DNA from: Spirodela intermedia | Taxonomy: Eukaryota > Streptophyta > Magnoliopsida > Alismatales > Araceae | Reading direction: 5' to 3' | Length of the DNA: 64,000 bases | NCBI GenBank assembly: GCA_902729315.2 | Contig: LR746267.1 | Span: 3,604,386-3,668,385, forward strand | Part shown: positions 1 to 10,721 of the stretch, in pieces | How the letters are laid out: the number at the start of each line of letters is the position of its first letter | How positions within the stretch are numbered: the stretch's first letter is position 1 | Position numbers and translations under genes: made by a program | The notes under the pieces: generated by a model | What the model was told of the DNA's origin: nothing | Database searches by the model: none | What the model saw: only the letters and a program-made list of their open reading frames with translations

Positions 1-1234
1 TGTGACCCTAGAATATTCTTCTTTATGAGAGAGACATATGAATATGAATGAGACTTGAAGATTGTTGAACTATCTCTAGACATTAGTTATAATAGCAGTT
101 GGTACTAAAGTAAATATAAATTATAGGAATGTGGCTCTAGGAAAATCTAGTGAATGGACCAAAAATCTATTCAACCATTCTTATTCTCAACTACATCATC
201 TTCTTGAAAGACGTTTACACCCACCACCGCCTATAAAAGAATGGTGAGGCCAGTGTAATTCAGACATGTCTGAGAAGATCTTGTGTTTGTCCAAAAACAC
301 CACTCTTCATACATTTCCTCTTAGGATGACATGATTCATCACAACTTAAGTCAATTCAAGGAGCAAAGGGTATGTATGACACTATAAAAGAGGGCAATAT
401 TAGAAAACTCATAGTTTAACCAATTATGATTTAGATGGTATATCAGATTTTGATGATTTTTTTCAAAAACCCATTGATTCTTGTTAAGAAATGAGACCAA
501 TTTATTGGGACTTGATGGGGCTACAATGAGACCTAAAATCACAACGTAGAAAGAGAGCACAAGGAGAGAATGTTTACAATATTAAAAATGATAAAAATAA
601 AGAGCAATATGTTGAAAGAAAGATACCACACATTTAATGTGAACTAAAGAGAAGGGTTTTAAAAGAAGGAGAGTGTCTACTATTACATATATACATGGAG
701 TTAAAGAAGTTCTAGCTATAACCATCAGAAGGGCCAAGAAAAGAGGCTAAAACCCTAATTTCAATTGTCAAATAGAAGAATGGGTTTTCCTAATTGATTT
801 CTATGTCTTTCTCTCTCCTTGAGCCCCCTTTTAATATCTACATTATAAAAGGAATGGATTAGTTTTGTACCTAAAAGTAATCCCTAAAATAAAAAAAAGG
901 GTGGGGCGGAGGGAGGAGATAAGGTACATACAAACCTCTCCCTAAAAGGGGGGAGATGACCAAAGTCAGACTTACAATTTTGTGCTCTCATTTTGACATG
1001 AATAATGGATTTCCCTCACTTTGAAACAATGGTGACTACAAGTCATCAATCCCTTTAACACCTTCATGCTCATGTGCATAAATAAGCATTTGCAAAGTAG
1101 TTCTAAATTACTAGATCCAGACCTTGTCCAGCCTATACACGGTTTGATGTGTATTACGTAGTTGAAGGCTCACCAAGTTTAGCATAAGCCCCTAATTACC
1201 TTCAAGTTGACTTATAATACTTTTATCATTGTTT

Positions 1235-1283
<49 letters not shown>

Positions 1284-2562
1284 AATTTAGAGAGTTTATC
1301 ACATGATTAAATATATGTGTAACCCTTGAAAGCTCAAATTTAGTCCAAATAGGCATTGGGTGGCTTTGGACCAATTTTATTTATTTATTTGATTTTGGTG
1401 ACCTCCAATATACTCAAGAATCAATGAACAAGGTTGAAAGGCACATTTAAGCATTAACAGTAATATATATGAATCTTATTTCCTAAGCTTTTGAATGAGT
1501 GCTTAAGAACATTGACTTCTGATATGATAGAACCCTCCATTATATCAATTATCTTAGGGCTTTATTTATTTCTTGAGAAGCTCAACAATCTATTTTCATT
1601 ATTTTAAAATGGCAAGTTCTCAAGCCCTTTTCATTTGCTAATTTGGGAGATATTCGCTACAACTTTTCATCCATCAATCCTTAGGTTTTTAGTGTTGATC
1701 CTCAAGTCAAAGGTTCATATGTCAGGTTAACAATCTCATAAGTTGTGACTAATGGGCCTAAATTATTTTGACATTTTTCAAGTGTTGACCTTTTGTATTG
1801 ATCTTTCCCCCATTACAATGAGCCCATAAATCTCAAGTCACCATTGTCAACAACACTGGCATTGACTCTAATTGATTTTAGTTTTTAATTCTTCTTTCAG
1901 TGTTTCTTATCAAATTGTCTAGGTCTTGGACTTTGACTAGAAAAGTCAACCTCTATGAATAAAAAGAGAGACTATCTAGACAAAGACTTGTTACCCTCTT
2001 CATCTCTCTTATGTATAATTTTCTCACTCATTTATGACCCTCAAGAGACTTCTATATGCATACATATTATTAAATATATAAATCACAGACACAACCAATT
2101 ACACCTATAAAACGAAGGACTTTTGTTTCTCAAGAAGAACAATTGAAGATCAAGGATCGGCTGACAAAAGAAATAAATTTGATGAGATATGATTTATTTT
2201 TATCTAACATATCAATTATAAAATTGCATTTTTGCCTAAACTAAAAATAAAACATGAATTCTCTATTTCTAAATCTCCGGTTGGGGTATATGTGATGAAT
2301 CCATAAGAATAATTAGATGACTTTCTCGCCCTAGAACAGGTCAACTCGAAAAGGCCTATTTCCAGTTGACTCGGTGGTTCGTTTCAAATTGCCCGTAATA
2401 TTTTGTAAATTCCTTATCTGCCCCTCCACTGCAAGATTTCCCGACCACCGTCTCCGGCGGAGTACCCAACCACACCTCCTCCTCCATGCAGAGACAGAGG
2501 AGAGAGAAAGTTAAGGCGGCGGCGGAGGAGGAGAACGAGAACGAGAACGAGAACGAGGGCAG
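1..2562. other. AT-rich intergenic region
   Basis: No gene could be supported. Open frames here are short, AT-driven and resemble no family I know. The stretch holds one (GA)n microsatellite near 1.24 kb. The last 200 bases become GC- and purine-rich and are probably the 5' leader of the PPR gene that starts at 2563. Confidence 0.6.
1234..1278. repeat. (GA)n microsatellite
   Basis: Almost uninterrupted GA dinucleotides with one AAA interruption near the start, in an AT-rich spacer. Confidence 0.9.
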
Positions 2563-5127
2563 ATGGACCTGACACTGGCGGCGGGATTCCCCTCTCTCCG
2601 GCCATCCTCCGCCGCGCGGGAGGCGAATCTCACCTTCCCAAGGGCATCCCTTTCTTCACCCGCCACCGTCTCCCACCGCCAGCAGCAGCGGCCGCCGCTG
2701 GCGATATCTTCTGAACTCTCGCCGTTCAACCAGAGGATAGAAGCTCTCTGCAGAAATGGGAACCTCCACGGTGCTTTGCAGCTCCTCCGGGATTCTCCCG
2801 CCGGCCGGCGGCGGTCGGAGGCCACCGCCGTCCTCCTCCAGGCCTGCGGCGACCAGGGAGCTCTCGACGTCGGCCGGCAGGTCCACAGAATCATGAGCTC
2901 GGAGGGGTTAATGGCGGATTCCGTCCTCACTACCCGTCTCGTCACGATGTACGCCACCTGCGGCTCCTCCGGCGAGTCCCGCGCCGTCTTCGACAGCCTG
3001 GAGAGCAGGAATCTCTACCACTGGAACGCGCTCATCAGCGGGTACTCGAGAAACGAGCTCTGGGAGGAGGCGATGGAGGCCTTCACGAGGATGCTCTTCA
3101 CGACCGATCTACAACCGGATGGCTTCACTCTACCCTGCGTCCTCAGGGCCTGCGCCAGGGTTTCCTCCATGGAAGCGGGAAAGCGCATTCATGGAGTCGC
3201 CGTGAAGATAGGGCTGGACTGCGACGCATTCGTCTGCAATTCCTTGATCTCTATGTACTCGCGATGCGGGCGTATAGGTGAGGCACTCCAGTTGTTCGAT
3301 CTTATGCCTCAGAGAAACCTCGTCTCTTGGAACACCATGCTCCGTGGGCTCTCAGAGGTCGGCCTCGCTGAAGACTGTCTCCATCTCTTCCGACAGCTGC
3401 TCCTCAGTGAAGAAGAAGAAGAAGCTCTGCACCCAGATGATGCGACCTTGGTCTCGGTGCTGCCCATTTGTGCAGCAGAAGGGTTGATCGAGATGGGGAG
3501 GTTGATTCATGGCCTGGGACTGAAACTGGGCCTGATTCGTCATCTTAGGGTAAGCAACTCACTGATCGACATGTATGCCAAATGCGGACGCCTCGTGGAA
3601 TCTCAGTCACTGTTCAGGGAGCTCGACCAGAGGAACGAGGTCTCCTGGAACACCATGATCGGCGGGTTCTCCAGGAGCGGAGAGGTACGTAAAACCTTCG
3701 AACTGGTCAGAGAAATGGCCGCCAGCACGGAAGAAGCCATGGACGAGATCACCATCTTGAACGCCTCCACGGCCTGCTCAGAGCCCGCCATGATCCAAAC
3801 CTTGAAGGAGCTCCATGGATACGTCATCAGAAACGGGATCCAATCCAACGATCTTCTCTCTAATGTCCTGATCGCTGCTTACTCGAAGTGCGGGTCCTCC
3901 AGGACGGCGGAGGAGATCTTCTTCGCCATGGAAACCAAGACGGTGAGCTCCTGGAATGCCCTAATGGGCGGCTACGCTCAGAACGACGACCCGCAGAGGG
4001 CGGTGGATTTACACATCCAAATGGTCTCATCGGCGCTCCGGCCGGACAAGTTCAGCGTCGGCAGCCTCCTCTCGGCCGCCGCCCGCCTGAGATATCTCCG
4101 GGGAGGAAGGTCCTCCCATGGCTTCATCCTTCGGAACGGGTTCCAAGACGACTCCTTTATCGTTGTCTCCTTGCTCTCCTTCTACCTCCAATGCGGGGAA
4201 GTGGGTTCTGCAGAGATCATTTTCAACAGGATGGGGGAGAGAAGCTCCGTGGCGTGGAACGCCATGATCTCTGGCCTCGCCCAGAACCAGCTTTCTGGCG
4301 AGGCCCTCTGCTACTTCCGCCGGATGCTGGCGGAGGGCCGCCGGCCCTCCGCCATCGCCGCCACGGGTGTCCTCACGGCGTGTGGGCAGCTGTCGGCTCT
4401 GAGACAAGGGAAGGAGCTGCACTGCTTCTCTCTGAAGGCGGACCTCTCCGTGGACTCCTTCGTGGGCAGCTCAATCATCGACATGTACGCCAAGTGCGGC
4501 GCCATTGACGCCTCCCGCAGATTCTTCGACGGGTTTCAGAAGAAGGACGTGGTCTCCTGGAATGTGATGATAATGGGGTACGGAATCCATGGACAAGGGC
4601 TCGAAGCTGTGGAGCTACTGGAGCGGATGGAGGAGGTGGGACCGCCGCCGGATTCCGCCACCTTCCTCGGGCTGCTGGTGGCCTGCAACCATGCCGGCAT
4701 GGTGGCTGAAGGACTTAGATACTTCGAGGAGATGAAGACGAAGCACAGGGTGGAGCCGAAGATGGAGCACTACGCCTGCATGGCGGACATGCTGGGGAGG
4801 GCCGGCAGGTTGGAGGAGGCGGCGACGGTGGCGAAGGAGATGCCGGCGGAGCCCGACGGCCGCCTGTGGAGCTCCCTGCTCGGCGCCTGCAGGAACCATG
4901 GCGACGTAGAGATGGGGGAGAAGATCGCAGCGAGGTTGCTGGGGATGGAACCGCAGAAGGCGGAGCACTACGTGCTGGCCTCGAACCTTTTCGCCGCCTC
5001 AGGGAGGTGGGACGAGGTGCGCAGCGTGAGGAAGACAATGAAGGAGATGGGCCTGAGGAAGGAACCCGGATGTAGCTGGATCGACGTCGATGGTAAGCTG
5101 TACGAGTTCGTTGCAGGAGATTTCTGA
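2563..5127 (+). CDS. PLS-class PPR protein, truncated in the E+ region (no DYW domain)
   Basis: Single-exon frame of 854 aa. PLS-class pentatricopeptide repeat proteins bind organellar RNA, usually to specify C-to-U editing sites. The N-terminal ~60 residues are Ser/Ala/Arg-rich, like a plastid or mitochondrial transit peptide. From about residue 70 PPR units recur every 31-36 residues with typical signatures such as LIDMYAKCG, VSWNTMIGGF and VVSWNVMIMGY. After the last PPRs, E-type motifs follow (residues ~720-850, including LWSSLLGACRNHGD and PGCSWIDVDGKLYEF). The frame then stops at EFVAGDF, exactly where the family usually continues through E+ into DYW. The closest relatives I recall (At1g18485 type) carry the full DYW. 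The missing tail may be a natural truncation, so an editing role would need a DYW partner. ATG at 2563 is the first Met of the frame. A second PPR gene follows 0.44 kb downstream on the same strand. Confidence 0.9.
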   Translation: MDLTLAAGFPSLRPSSAAREANLTFPRASLSSPATVSHRQQQRPPLAISSELSPFNQRIEALCRNGNLHGALQLLRDSPAGRRRSEATAVLLQACGDQGALDVGRQVHRIMSSEGLMADSVLTTRLVTMYATCGSSGESRAVFDSLESRNLYHWNALISGYSRNELWEEAMEAFTRMLFTTDLQPDGFTLPCVLRACARVSSMEAGKRIHGVAVKIGLDCDAFVCNSLISMYSRCGRIGEALQLFDLMPQRNLVSWNTMLRGLSEVGLAEDCLHLFRQLLLSEEEEEALHPDDATLVSVLPICAAEGLIEMGRLIHGLGLKLGLIRHLRVSNSLIDMYAKCGRLVESQSLFRELDQRNEVSWNTMIGGFSRSGEVRKTFELVREMAASTEEAMDEITILNASTACSEPAMIQTLKELHGYVIRNGIQSNDLLSNVLIAAYSKCGSSRTAEEIFFAMETKTVSSWNALMGGYAQNDDPQRAVDLHIQMVSSALRPDKFSVGSLLSAAARLRYLRGGRSSHGFILRNGFQDDSFIVVSLLSFYLQCGEVGSAEIIFNRMGERSSVAWNAMISGLAQNQLSGEALCYFRRMLAEGRRPSAIAATGVLTACGQLSALRQGKELHCFSLKADLSVDSFVGSSIIDMYAKCGAIDASRRFFDGFQKKDVVSWNVMIMGYGIHGQGLEAVELLERMEEVGPPPDSATFLGLLVACNHAGMVAEGLRYFEEMKTKHRVEPKMEHYACMADMLGRAGRLEEAATVAKEMPAEPDGRLWSSLLGACRNHGDVEMGEKIAARLLGMEPQKAEHYVLASNLFAASGRWDEVRSVRKTMKEMGLRKEPGCSWIDVDGKLYEFVAGDF

Positions 5128-5571
5128 ATCAAGATGAAAGAAGCCCGCTCAATGATCAGCAGCAAGATGGAGTAGCAGATGGGGAAGAAGAAAGAAGCAA
5201 ACAAGAACTAGGGTATGGTTTTTTTTTTTTTTTTTTTTTTTAAAACAATTAGCCGATAAATCCGAAACTGATTTTGGATCTTACCTTCGGATTTTATCAT
5301 ATTTTTCTACTTTTCAATCTCATCTTTCTGTTTTTTTTTTTTTTTGATATAATCTCGATTGACTTTTGTTTAAAACGATTGCAGATTTAACGATCCATGG
5401 AAATTTCCCAGAAGAGGAAAGAGAAACTTACTGGATGGGCCTTCATATCTCCGTTCTCTCTCTGGGTCATCTCCTGCTCAAGCTCCTGCGATTCTCTCTC
5501 TCTCTAGCTTCTTCTTCCTTTCGCTCCATTCCTTCTCTCGTTCCCTCTCATGGGTGCTCCTTCGAAATAGC
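5128..5571. other. Spacer between tandem PPR genes
   Basis: About 0.44 kb with two homopolymer T tracts (about 5220-5241 and 5332-5345) and a CT-rich stretch just before the next start codon. It presumably holds the 3' UTR of the first PPR gene and the promoter and leader of the second. No E+/DYW coding remnant for the first gene was seen in it. Confidence 0.6.
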
Positions 5572-7404
5572 ATGCGGTTACCCTCCGCAGCAGCTCTCTG
5601 CCGGAACCTCAGAGCTTCCCCCACATCGCCGGTGGCCGAAACCAGCCCGAGGAGAGCGGCGGAGCAGAACTGCCTGGCCCTTCTCGAGTCCTGCAGCTCC
5701 CCGTCTTCCCTCCATCAAACTCTAGCCCAACTCCTCAAGTCCGGCCTTCAGGGCAACCCCTTGGTGCTCACCAAGTTCACCGCCACCTGCGCCGCGGTCG
5801 GCAGCGGCCTCGACGCCGCCGTCTCCCTCCTCTTCTCCCCCGGCGCCGCCACCCACCTTCGCGACGTCTTCCTCTTTAACACCCTTATCCGAGCCCACGC
5901 CCAGTCCCGCGATTCCTGCCCCGATGCTGTCTCCTTCTTCTCCCTCATGCTCCGCCATGGCGTCTCCCCCAACAAGTTCACCTTCCCGTTCCTCCTCAAG
6001 GCCTGCGCCGGCCATGGCAGCGTCGCTGTGGGCATGCAGGCCCACGCCTCCGCCGCCAAGCACGGCTTCGCCGGAGACCCATATGTGATGAACACCCTCA
6101 TCCACATGTACGCCAGCTTCGGGATCGACACAGTGAGCTCTGCCCGGAATCTGTTCGACTCAATGCCGAACACAAGCTCGGTCTCATGGAGCGCCATGAT
6201 CGGTGGCTATGTCCGGTGCGGCCTCTGCAACGAGGCGGTGGCGCTCTTCCGCAGAATGCAGGTCGCCGGCGTCCCTCCAGACGAGGTCACCCTCATCATC
6301 GTCCTCTCCGCCTGCGCTGACTTGGGCGCCCTCGAGCACGCCAGGTGGATCGGCACCTACATAGACAGGGAGAGCGTCCCGAAGACTCTGGAGCTCTGCA
6401 ACGCCCAGGTGAACGCCCTCGCCAAGTGCGGCGACATTAAAGGTGCCGTCAAGCTTTTCGATCTCATGCCGCAGAAGAGCATCGTCTCGTGGACCTCGGT
6501 GATCGACGGTCTCGCCATGCACGGCCATGGCAGAGAAGCCGTCGCTGTCTTTGAAAGGATGAAGAAATCCGGCGTGGCCCCCGACGATGTCACCTTCATC
6601 GGCGTGCTCTCGGCCTGTAGCCATGCCGGCATGGTCGACGAAGGCTGCCGCTACTTCGCCGCCATGAAAGAACAGCACTGCATCGACCCGAAGATCGAGC
6701 ACTACGGCTGCATGGTGGACCTGTTCAGCCGGGCGGGCCTTCTCGAGCGGGCGGTGAGCTTCATCAGATCGATGCCGATCGAGCCCAATCCGATCATTTG
6801 GCGGACCCTCGTCGGCGGGTGCCGCCTCCACGGCCATGGCGGCGCAGGCGAGAGCCTGTCCATGCAGCTGATAGCGGAGGAGCCCGCCCACAGCTCGAAC
6901 TACGTCCTGCTCTCGAACGTCTACGCCATGAGGAGACAGTACGAGAAGAAATTCGAGGTCCGGAGGAGGATGAGCGAGAAGGGTATCAGGAAGGTGCCTG
7001 GTTGTAGCATGCTGGAACTCGGAGGCGAGATTCATGAGTTTGTGGCCGGCGACAGCTCCCACCCGCAGCACGGGGAGATCATGGCGATGGTGGAGGAGGT
7101 GGACCGGCGGCTGCGGCGGGCAGGCTACGTGCCGGCCACTGCCGAGGTGCTGCTGGATGTGGACGAGGAGGACAAGGAGGGCGCGCTGTGCCGGCACAGC
7201 GAGAGGCTGGCCATCGCCTTTGCGCTGCTGCGGACGGCCCCCGGCACGGCCATCCGGGTGGTGAAGAACCTGCGCGTCTGTGGCGACTGCCATGAAGTTA
7301 CCAAGCTCATCTCCGAGCTCTACTGCAGGGAGATCATGGTGAGGGACCGGACCCGCTTCCACCTCTTCAGAAACGGCTCCTGCTCCTGCAGGGACTTCTG
7401 GTGA
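5572..7404 (+). CDS. PPR-DYW protein (DFW C-terminal variant)
   Basis: Single-exon frame of 610 aa encoding a PLS-class PPR protein with a C-terminal cytidine-deaminase-like DYW domain, expected to edit organellar transcripts. The open frame extends upstream to 5554, but the first ATG is at 5572, giving a start MRLPSAAAL. PPR units run from about residue 70 to 420 (for example LIHMYASFG, SVSWSAMIGGYVRCG, IVSWTSVIDGLAMHG). E/E+ motifs follow (GCRLHGHGG, KVPGCSMLELGGEIHEFVAG). The deaminase zinc-site motifs are visible: HSE in RHSERLA and CxxCH in RVCGDCHEV. The last three residues are DFW rather than DYW, a tolerated variant. The N-terminus is Ser/Arg-rich, consistent with organelle targeting. 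It is a tandem neighbour of the PPR gene upstream but clearly not a recent duplicate of it. Confidence 0.93.
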   Translation: MRLPSAAALCRNLRASPTSPVAETSPRRAAEQNCLALLESCSSPSSLHQTLAQLLKSGLQGNPLVLTKFTATCAAVGSGLDAAVSLLFSPGAATHLRDVFLFNTLIRAHAQSRDSCPDAVSFFSLMLRHGVSPNKFTFPFLLKACAGHGSVAVGMQAHASAAKHGFAGDPYVMNTLIHMYASFGIDTVSSARNLFDSMPNTSSVSWSAMIGGYVRCGLCNEAVALFRRMQVAGVPPDEVTLIIVLSACADLGALEHARWIGTYIDRESVPKTLELCNAQVNALAKCGDIKGAVKLFDLMPQKSIVSWTSVIDGLAMHGHGREAVAVFERMKKSGVAPDDVTFIGVLSACSHAGMVDEGCRYFAAMKEQHCIDPKIEHYGCMVDLFSRAGLLERAVSFIRSMPIEPNPIIWRTLVGGCRLHGHGGAGESLSMQLIAEEPAHSSNYVLLSNVYAMRRQYEKKFEVRRRMSEKGIRKVPGCSMLELGGEIHEFVAGDSSHPQHGEIMAMVEEVDRRLRRAGYVPATAEVLLDVDEEDKEGALCRHSERLAIAFALLRTAPGTAIRVVKNLRVCGDCHEVTKLISELYCREIMVRDRTRFHLFRNGSCSCRDFW

Positions 7405-8447
7405 CCGCATCAAATCCATCACCCAGAAGATGGGAAAGGAGGAGGAGGCCCGGGTGGACCCACAGAGGTGACTATCTATCTTCTCCCTTCTATACGACTC
7501 TCTCAACCCCCAACACCCACCCAATGCCATTTATTCAAGTTAACTCGATCAAATGTTTTTCTGATTAATGAATCCCACTTCGTGGAAATTATTATTTTTT
7601 TGACACATTTACTACATTCAGATACCATCTTGGAGTGAATCATGTGGGAGGAAATCTTCCAAATTTGGAAATAAATGATTAACATATAATTACTTTAATT
7701 TAGACTGATTAATACATTATATTATAATATTATGTCATCATACAAGGAACTCAACATGAAACCTAATGATCTTGAGCCTACAAAGAAGGTAGTTCATAGC
7801 GCCCCATCTAGGAAATATCACATCATTGGGTCAATAAATTATATGGGGAAACTTGGAGAGTTAAGAAATTACGTAATGTAATAATATAATTTTAAAATAC
7901 CTAGAAAATAGTGGGAATATCAGCAAAGCAGGGAAATAGATAATTATTTTAATTTAAACTGGTTAAATACAAAATATTCTAATATTATATTATCATACAA
8001 GCAATTCAATAGGAAACCTACTGATCTTGAGCCTTGAAATAACGTAGTTCATGGCGCCCCATTTGGGACAAAACAATAAATTACATGAGAAAAATTACGC
8101 AATATAATATAATTTAATTTAAGAACTATTAAGAAAATAGTGGGAATATCGGAAACTCAGGGAAATAGATGAAGAAATCAAAACCATACTATCGGAGTCG
8201 GCCACTACATTGGTGCAAACGGGCTGAGTTAAATGGCCCATCTTGAACTCAGCTGGTTCAGCTACTGGGCTCAAGCTGAACCCATCTTCTAGAGGACCGT
8301 TGAATAAGATCATGAGGTTGAGAGATGAAATGGACGATCGTGATTGGGTTATCGCATCAATGCTTATCATCAGGAAATGAGTACCTTCGGCTAGCTTGAG
8401 TCCCAAATCCTTCAGAGCTCTTCTTCTTCCCTCTTAGCGCGATTCCC
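7405..8447. other. Intergenic region with an internal duplication
   Basis: The first ~100 bases are probably the 3' UTR of the PPR gene. From about 7687 the sequence is AT-rich and carries a diverged tandem duplication. The last ~250 bases, less AT-rich, should hold the promoter of the DUF1995 gene. No gene seen. Confidence 0.6.
7687..8170. repeat. Two-copy tandem duplication, period ~255 bp
   Basis: Two diverged copies in direct orientation. Shared landmarks: TCATACAAG at 7738 and TCATACAA at 7993, both followed by CCTAxTGATCTTGAGCCT and then GTAGTTCATxGCGCCCCAT. Both copies also contain AAAATAGTGGGAATATC. The copies differ by many substitutions and small deletions, so the event is not recent. 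Confidence 0.85.
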
Positions 8448-9485
8448 ATGGCTTCCAACGTCTTCAGACCTCTCCCAGTGCAGGTTTCACTGGAGAAGCC
8501 TCGCTCTCCACGGCCACTGTTTGCCATCTTCTCCTCTCAGGCAATTGCGTCCCCTCTCTTCAGCTCTCGGAAACCCCTCCGTTCTTCTGGGGTCTTCGCC
8601 CTGTCGAGAACCCAGGAGCAAGAGCCTTCTTCCTCGTCCTCTGCTGGGCCATCACCGCCGGCGAGCAGAGAGGAGGCCGTTCGCCAGGCCAAGACCTGCC
8701 TCTCCACCACCCTCCAGAAGCCCCTCAACAACATCGTTCCCCTCCCCAGCAAGAAGCTGAAAAGACAGAAACAGCCCAAGTTCCGCGTTGAGATACCCGT
8801 CGCCGACGGCTCGCCGGATTCGCTTGCCCAGCTCGCCTTCGAGGTCTTCTCCGAACTACCCATCAAGCGGAAAGGCGCAAGACCTGCAATTCTGATGGTC
8901 TGGCCCGACTCCGAGACGGCGGAACGTGGGCGCCGAGCTTTCGCCGCCTCCGACGAGTCCAGGGGGCCGGCCTTTGAGAACTTGGCGCTGGGTAATGTCA
9001 GCTCTGGGGATTGGAGTTCTGCTGATATGGGGGTGTTCGTCGCGTCGGAGGCCGCCATGGTTGAGCGTGTGAGGAGTCTCAGTGACTGTCTCTACCCCAA
9101 GCCCGTCGTTCTGTTCAACCCCAACTGGGGATTCGAGGAGGAGAACAGTTTTGATCCGGCAATGGGGGCCTTTGCTGGGTCCTTCGAGGTGGTCTATTCC
9201 TTCATCGGATTGGAGGCGAAGGGGCTTCTCAGTAAGAGGAACGCCGTGGTGTTCAGGTGCGTGAAGGACGGCATCTTCAGTGGAGAAGCGTGGACGGTGC
9301 TGGTGGAGGACGAGACGAACAAGGGTGAGCTGAAGGTGGTCACGAGATTCCGGAAGCGGCCATCAATGGCGGAGGTGGAGAACGTCCTCTATAACCTCAT
9401 GGCCGCAAATTCGCCCGTCACGAAGTCTGTCAAGTTCCTGAAGGATCTGGTTTCGAACGTGACTGGGGGAAGAGGAGGAAAGTAG
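8448..9485 (+). CDS. DUF1995 family protein, predicted chloroplast
   Basis: Single-exon frame of 345 aa starting at the first ATG. Residues 1-~70 are rich in Ser, Pro, Arg and Ala without acidic residues, like a chloroplast transit peptide. The body (about 80-335) matches the DUF1995 domain of plants and cyanobacteria: an early segment SREEAVRQAKTCLSTTLQ, then ARPAILMVWPDSETAERG, then PKPVVLFNPNWGFEEENS. The family includes the Arabidopsis photosystem II assembly factor LPA3 and a fusion to adenylate kinase; no enzymatic activity is established for the domain itself. This copy has no kinase domain. Length is normal for stand-alone members. A role in photosynthetic complex assembly is inference from the family only. 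Confidence 0.85.
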   Translation: MASNVFRPLPVQVSLEKPRSPRPLFAIFSSQAIASPLFSSRKPLRSSGVFALSRTQEQEPSSSSSAGPSPPASREEAVRQAKTCLSTTLQKPLNNIVPLPSKKLKRQKQPKFRVEIPVADGSPDSLAQLAFEVFSELPIKRKGARPAILMVWPDSETAERGRRAFAASDESRGPAFENLALGNVSSGDWSSADMGVFVASEAAMVERVRSLSDCLYPKPVVLFNPNWGFEEENSFDPAMGAFAGSFEVVYSFIGLEAKGLLSKRNAVVFRCVKDGIFSGEAWTVLVEDETNKGELKVVTRFRKRPSMAEVENVLYNLMAANSPVTKSVKFLKDLVSNVTGGRGGK

Positions 9486-10721
9486 GATCCTCTCAGTCAG
9501 AGTCCCATCCTTTTTCCGTTCTTCCTCAGACATCGGACCATCTACTGCTCTTCATCGTCACCTGAGAAACCCTTCACGCAGCTGGATGAGATTCTGTGAT
9601 TCGGAAAGGCATCAAGAAGACTGTTACAGGAGGAGACTAACCTCCGAAAGCACCTGATCAGCAGAGGCCAAGGAGACGGAGGCAAGGTTTCCTTCAGGTT
9701 TCCGCTTCGAGCCCAACATCACTTGCAATGCAGGATCAAGCACAGAGATTTAGACGGCTCGATTGGCACTATATTTCATCCGACGACCTTGGTTTCTCCG
9801 CCGTGGTTCCCACCCATCTTCCTTCATTCCCTGGCATCTGGGTCTGATTCTATCACTTGTGCAAGATCCTTCCTTTCATGTTCTAATAACTCCCCGCATC
9901 TGCTGTTCTACGGGAGGTTCAGAGCAGTGGAATTCCCTCATGTTGATTGCCAATTTTGGAGTTCCTGGATCTTGTGCATGTTAAACACTTGCTTCTAAGC
10001 TTCCACAGTCATCCCAAATTTATGTTAAGCTGTCATTTTCTCAGAGATCTAGACCCGGCTAGTCCAGAGTATGGTAGAAGAAGCTCAAGAACAACCATCA
10101 AGATGTGCAGGCTTTGTCTCACCCCTGTTCCTTAGTACTAGAAAGCACCGTGTACCGACACTCACAAACCTAATTCTAAATGTTCATCAGAGTAATGAGA
10201 AACTTTATTGAAATCACAACTAGATTCAGTTCTAACTCTGCAAAATTGGTGAAACTTGCGACTTAGTTTTTTTTTTTTAAAGCCCTTTATTGTATGCATC
10301 TGATTCCTCCCTCCTGTTTTATTGGAGCAGACGCACCCAGATATGGAATGTTTTAGCGTGGGGATCTTGAACATTATCTAATCAAACTAGGGCTTAGGGA
10401 AACTCTGTGGTGGCCGTTTAGTGTTCGAGGGGGAAACTGATTAATGCCATGATGAACAAAGGCTCACTCATCTTTTCTTCATAAAAACATCAGTAAAACA
10501 GTTTTTTATGTAGGTAACATGAATTTTATTAATATTCCTATGCTTTGAATTAGGACGGCGGCCTGATTTTTGCCAGATTTACGTGCAGAAACTCAAGAAC
10601 AACAGTCCAAAAGGGCCCAGATATGAATCCTGAGCCTTTGGCCTGGAGAACTTACCAATTTCATTCACCAAGTCCAGAGACATAAAGATGAATCCAAAGC
10701 AAGGGTTTCTCCTCTCTGAAT
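9486..10721. other. Intergenic region
   Basis: The first several hundred bases are moderately GC-rich and probably the 3' UTR of the DUF1995 gene. Two overlapping frames near 9.7-10.1 kb resemble nothing recognisable. No gene supported. Confidence 0.5.

Noticed and set aside
6184-7530. 448-codon open frame on the minus strand
   Set aside because: It lies antisense to the PPR-DYW gene; GC-rich third positions suppress stops in the complementary frame. The product has no family features, the sense protein does.
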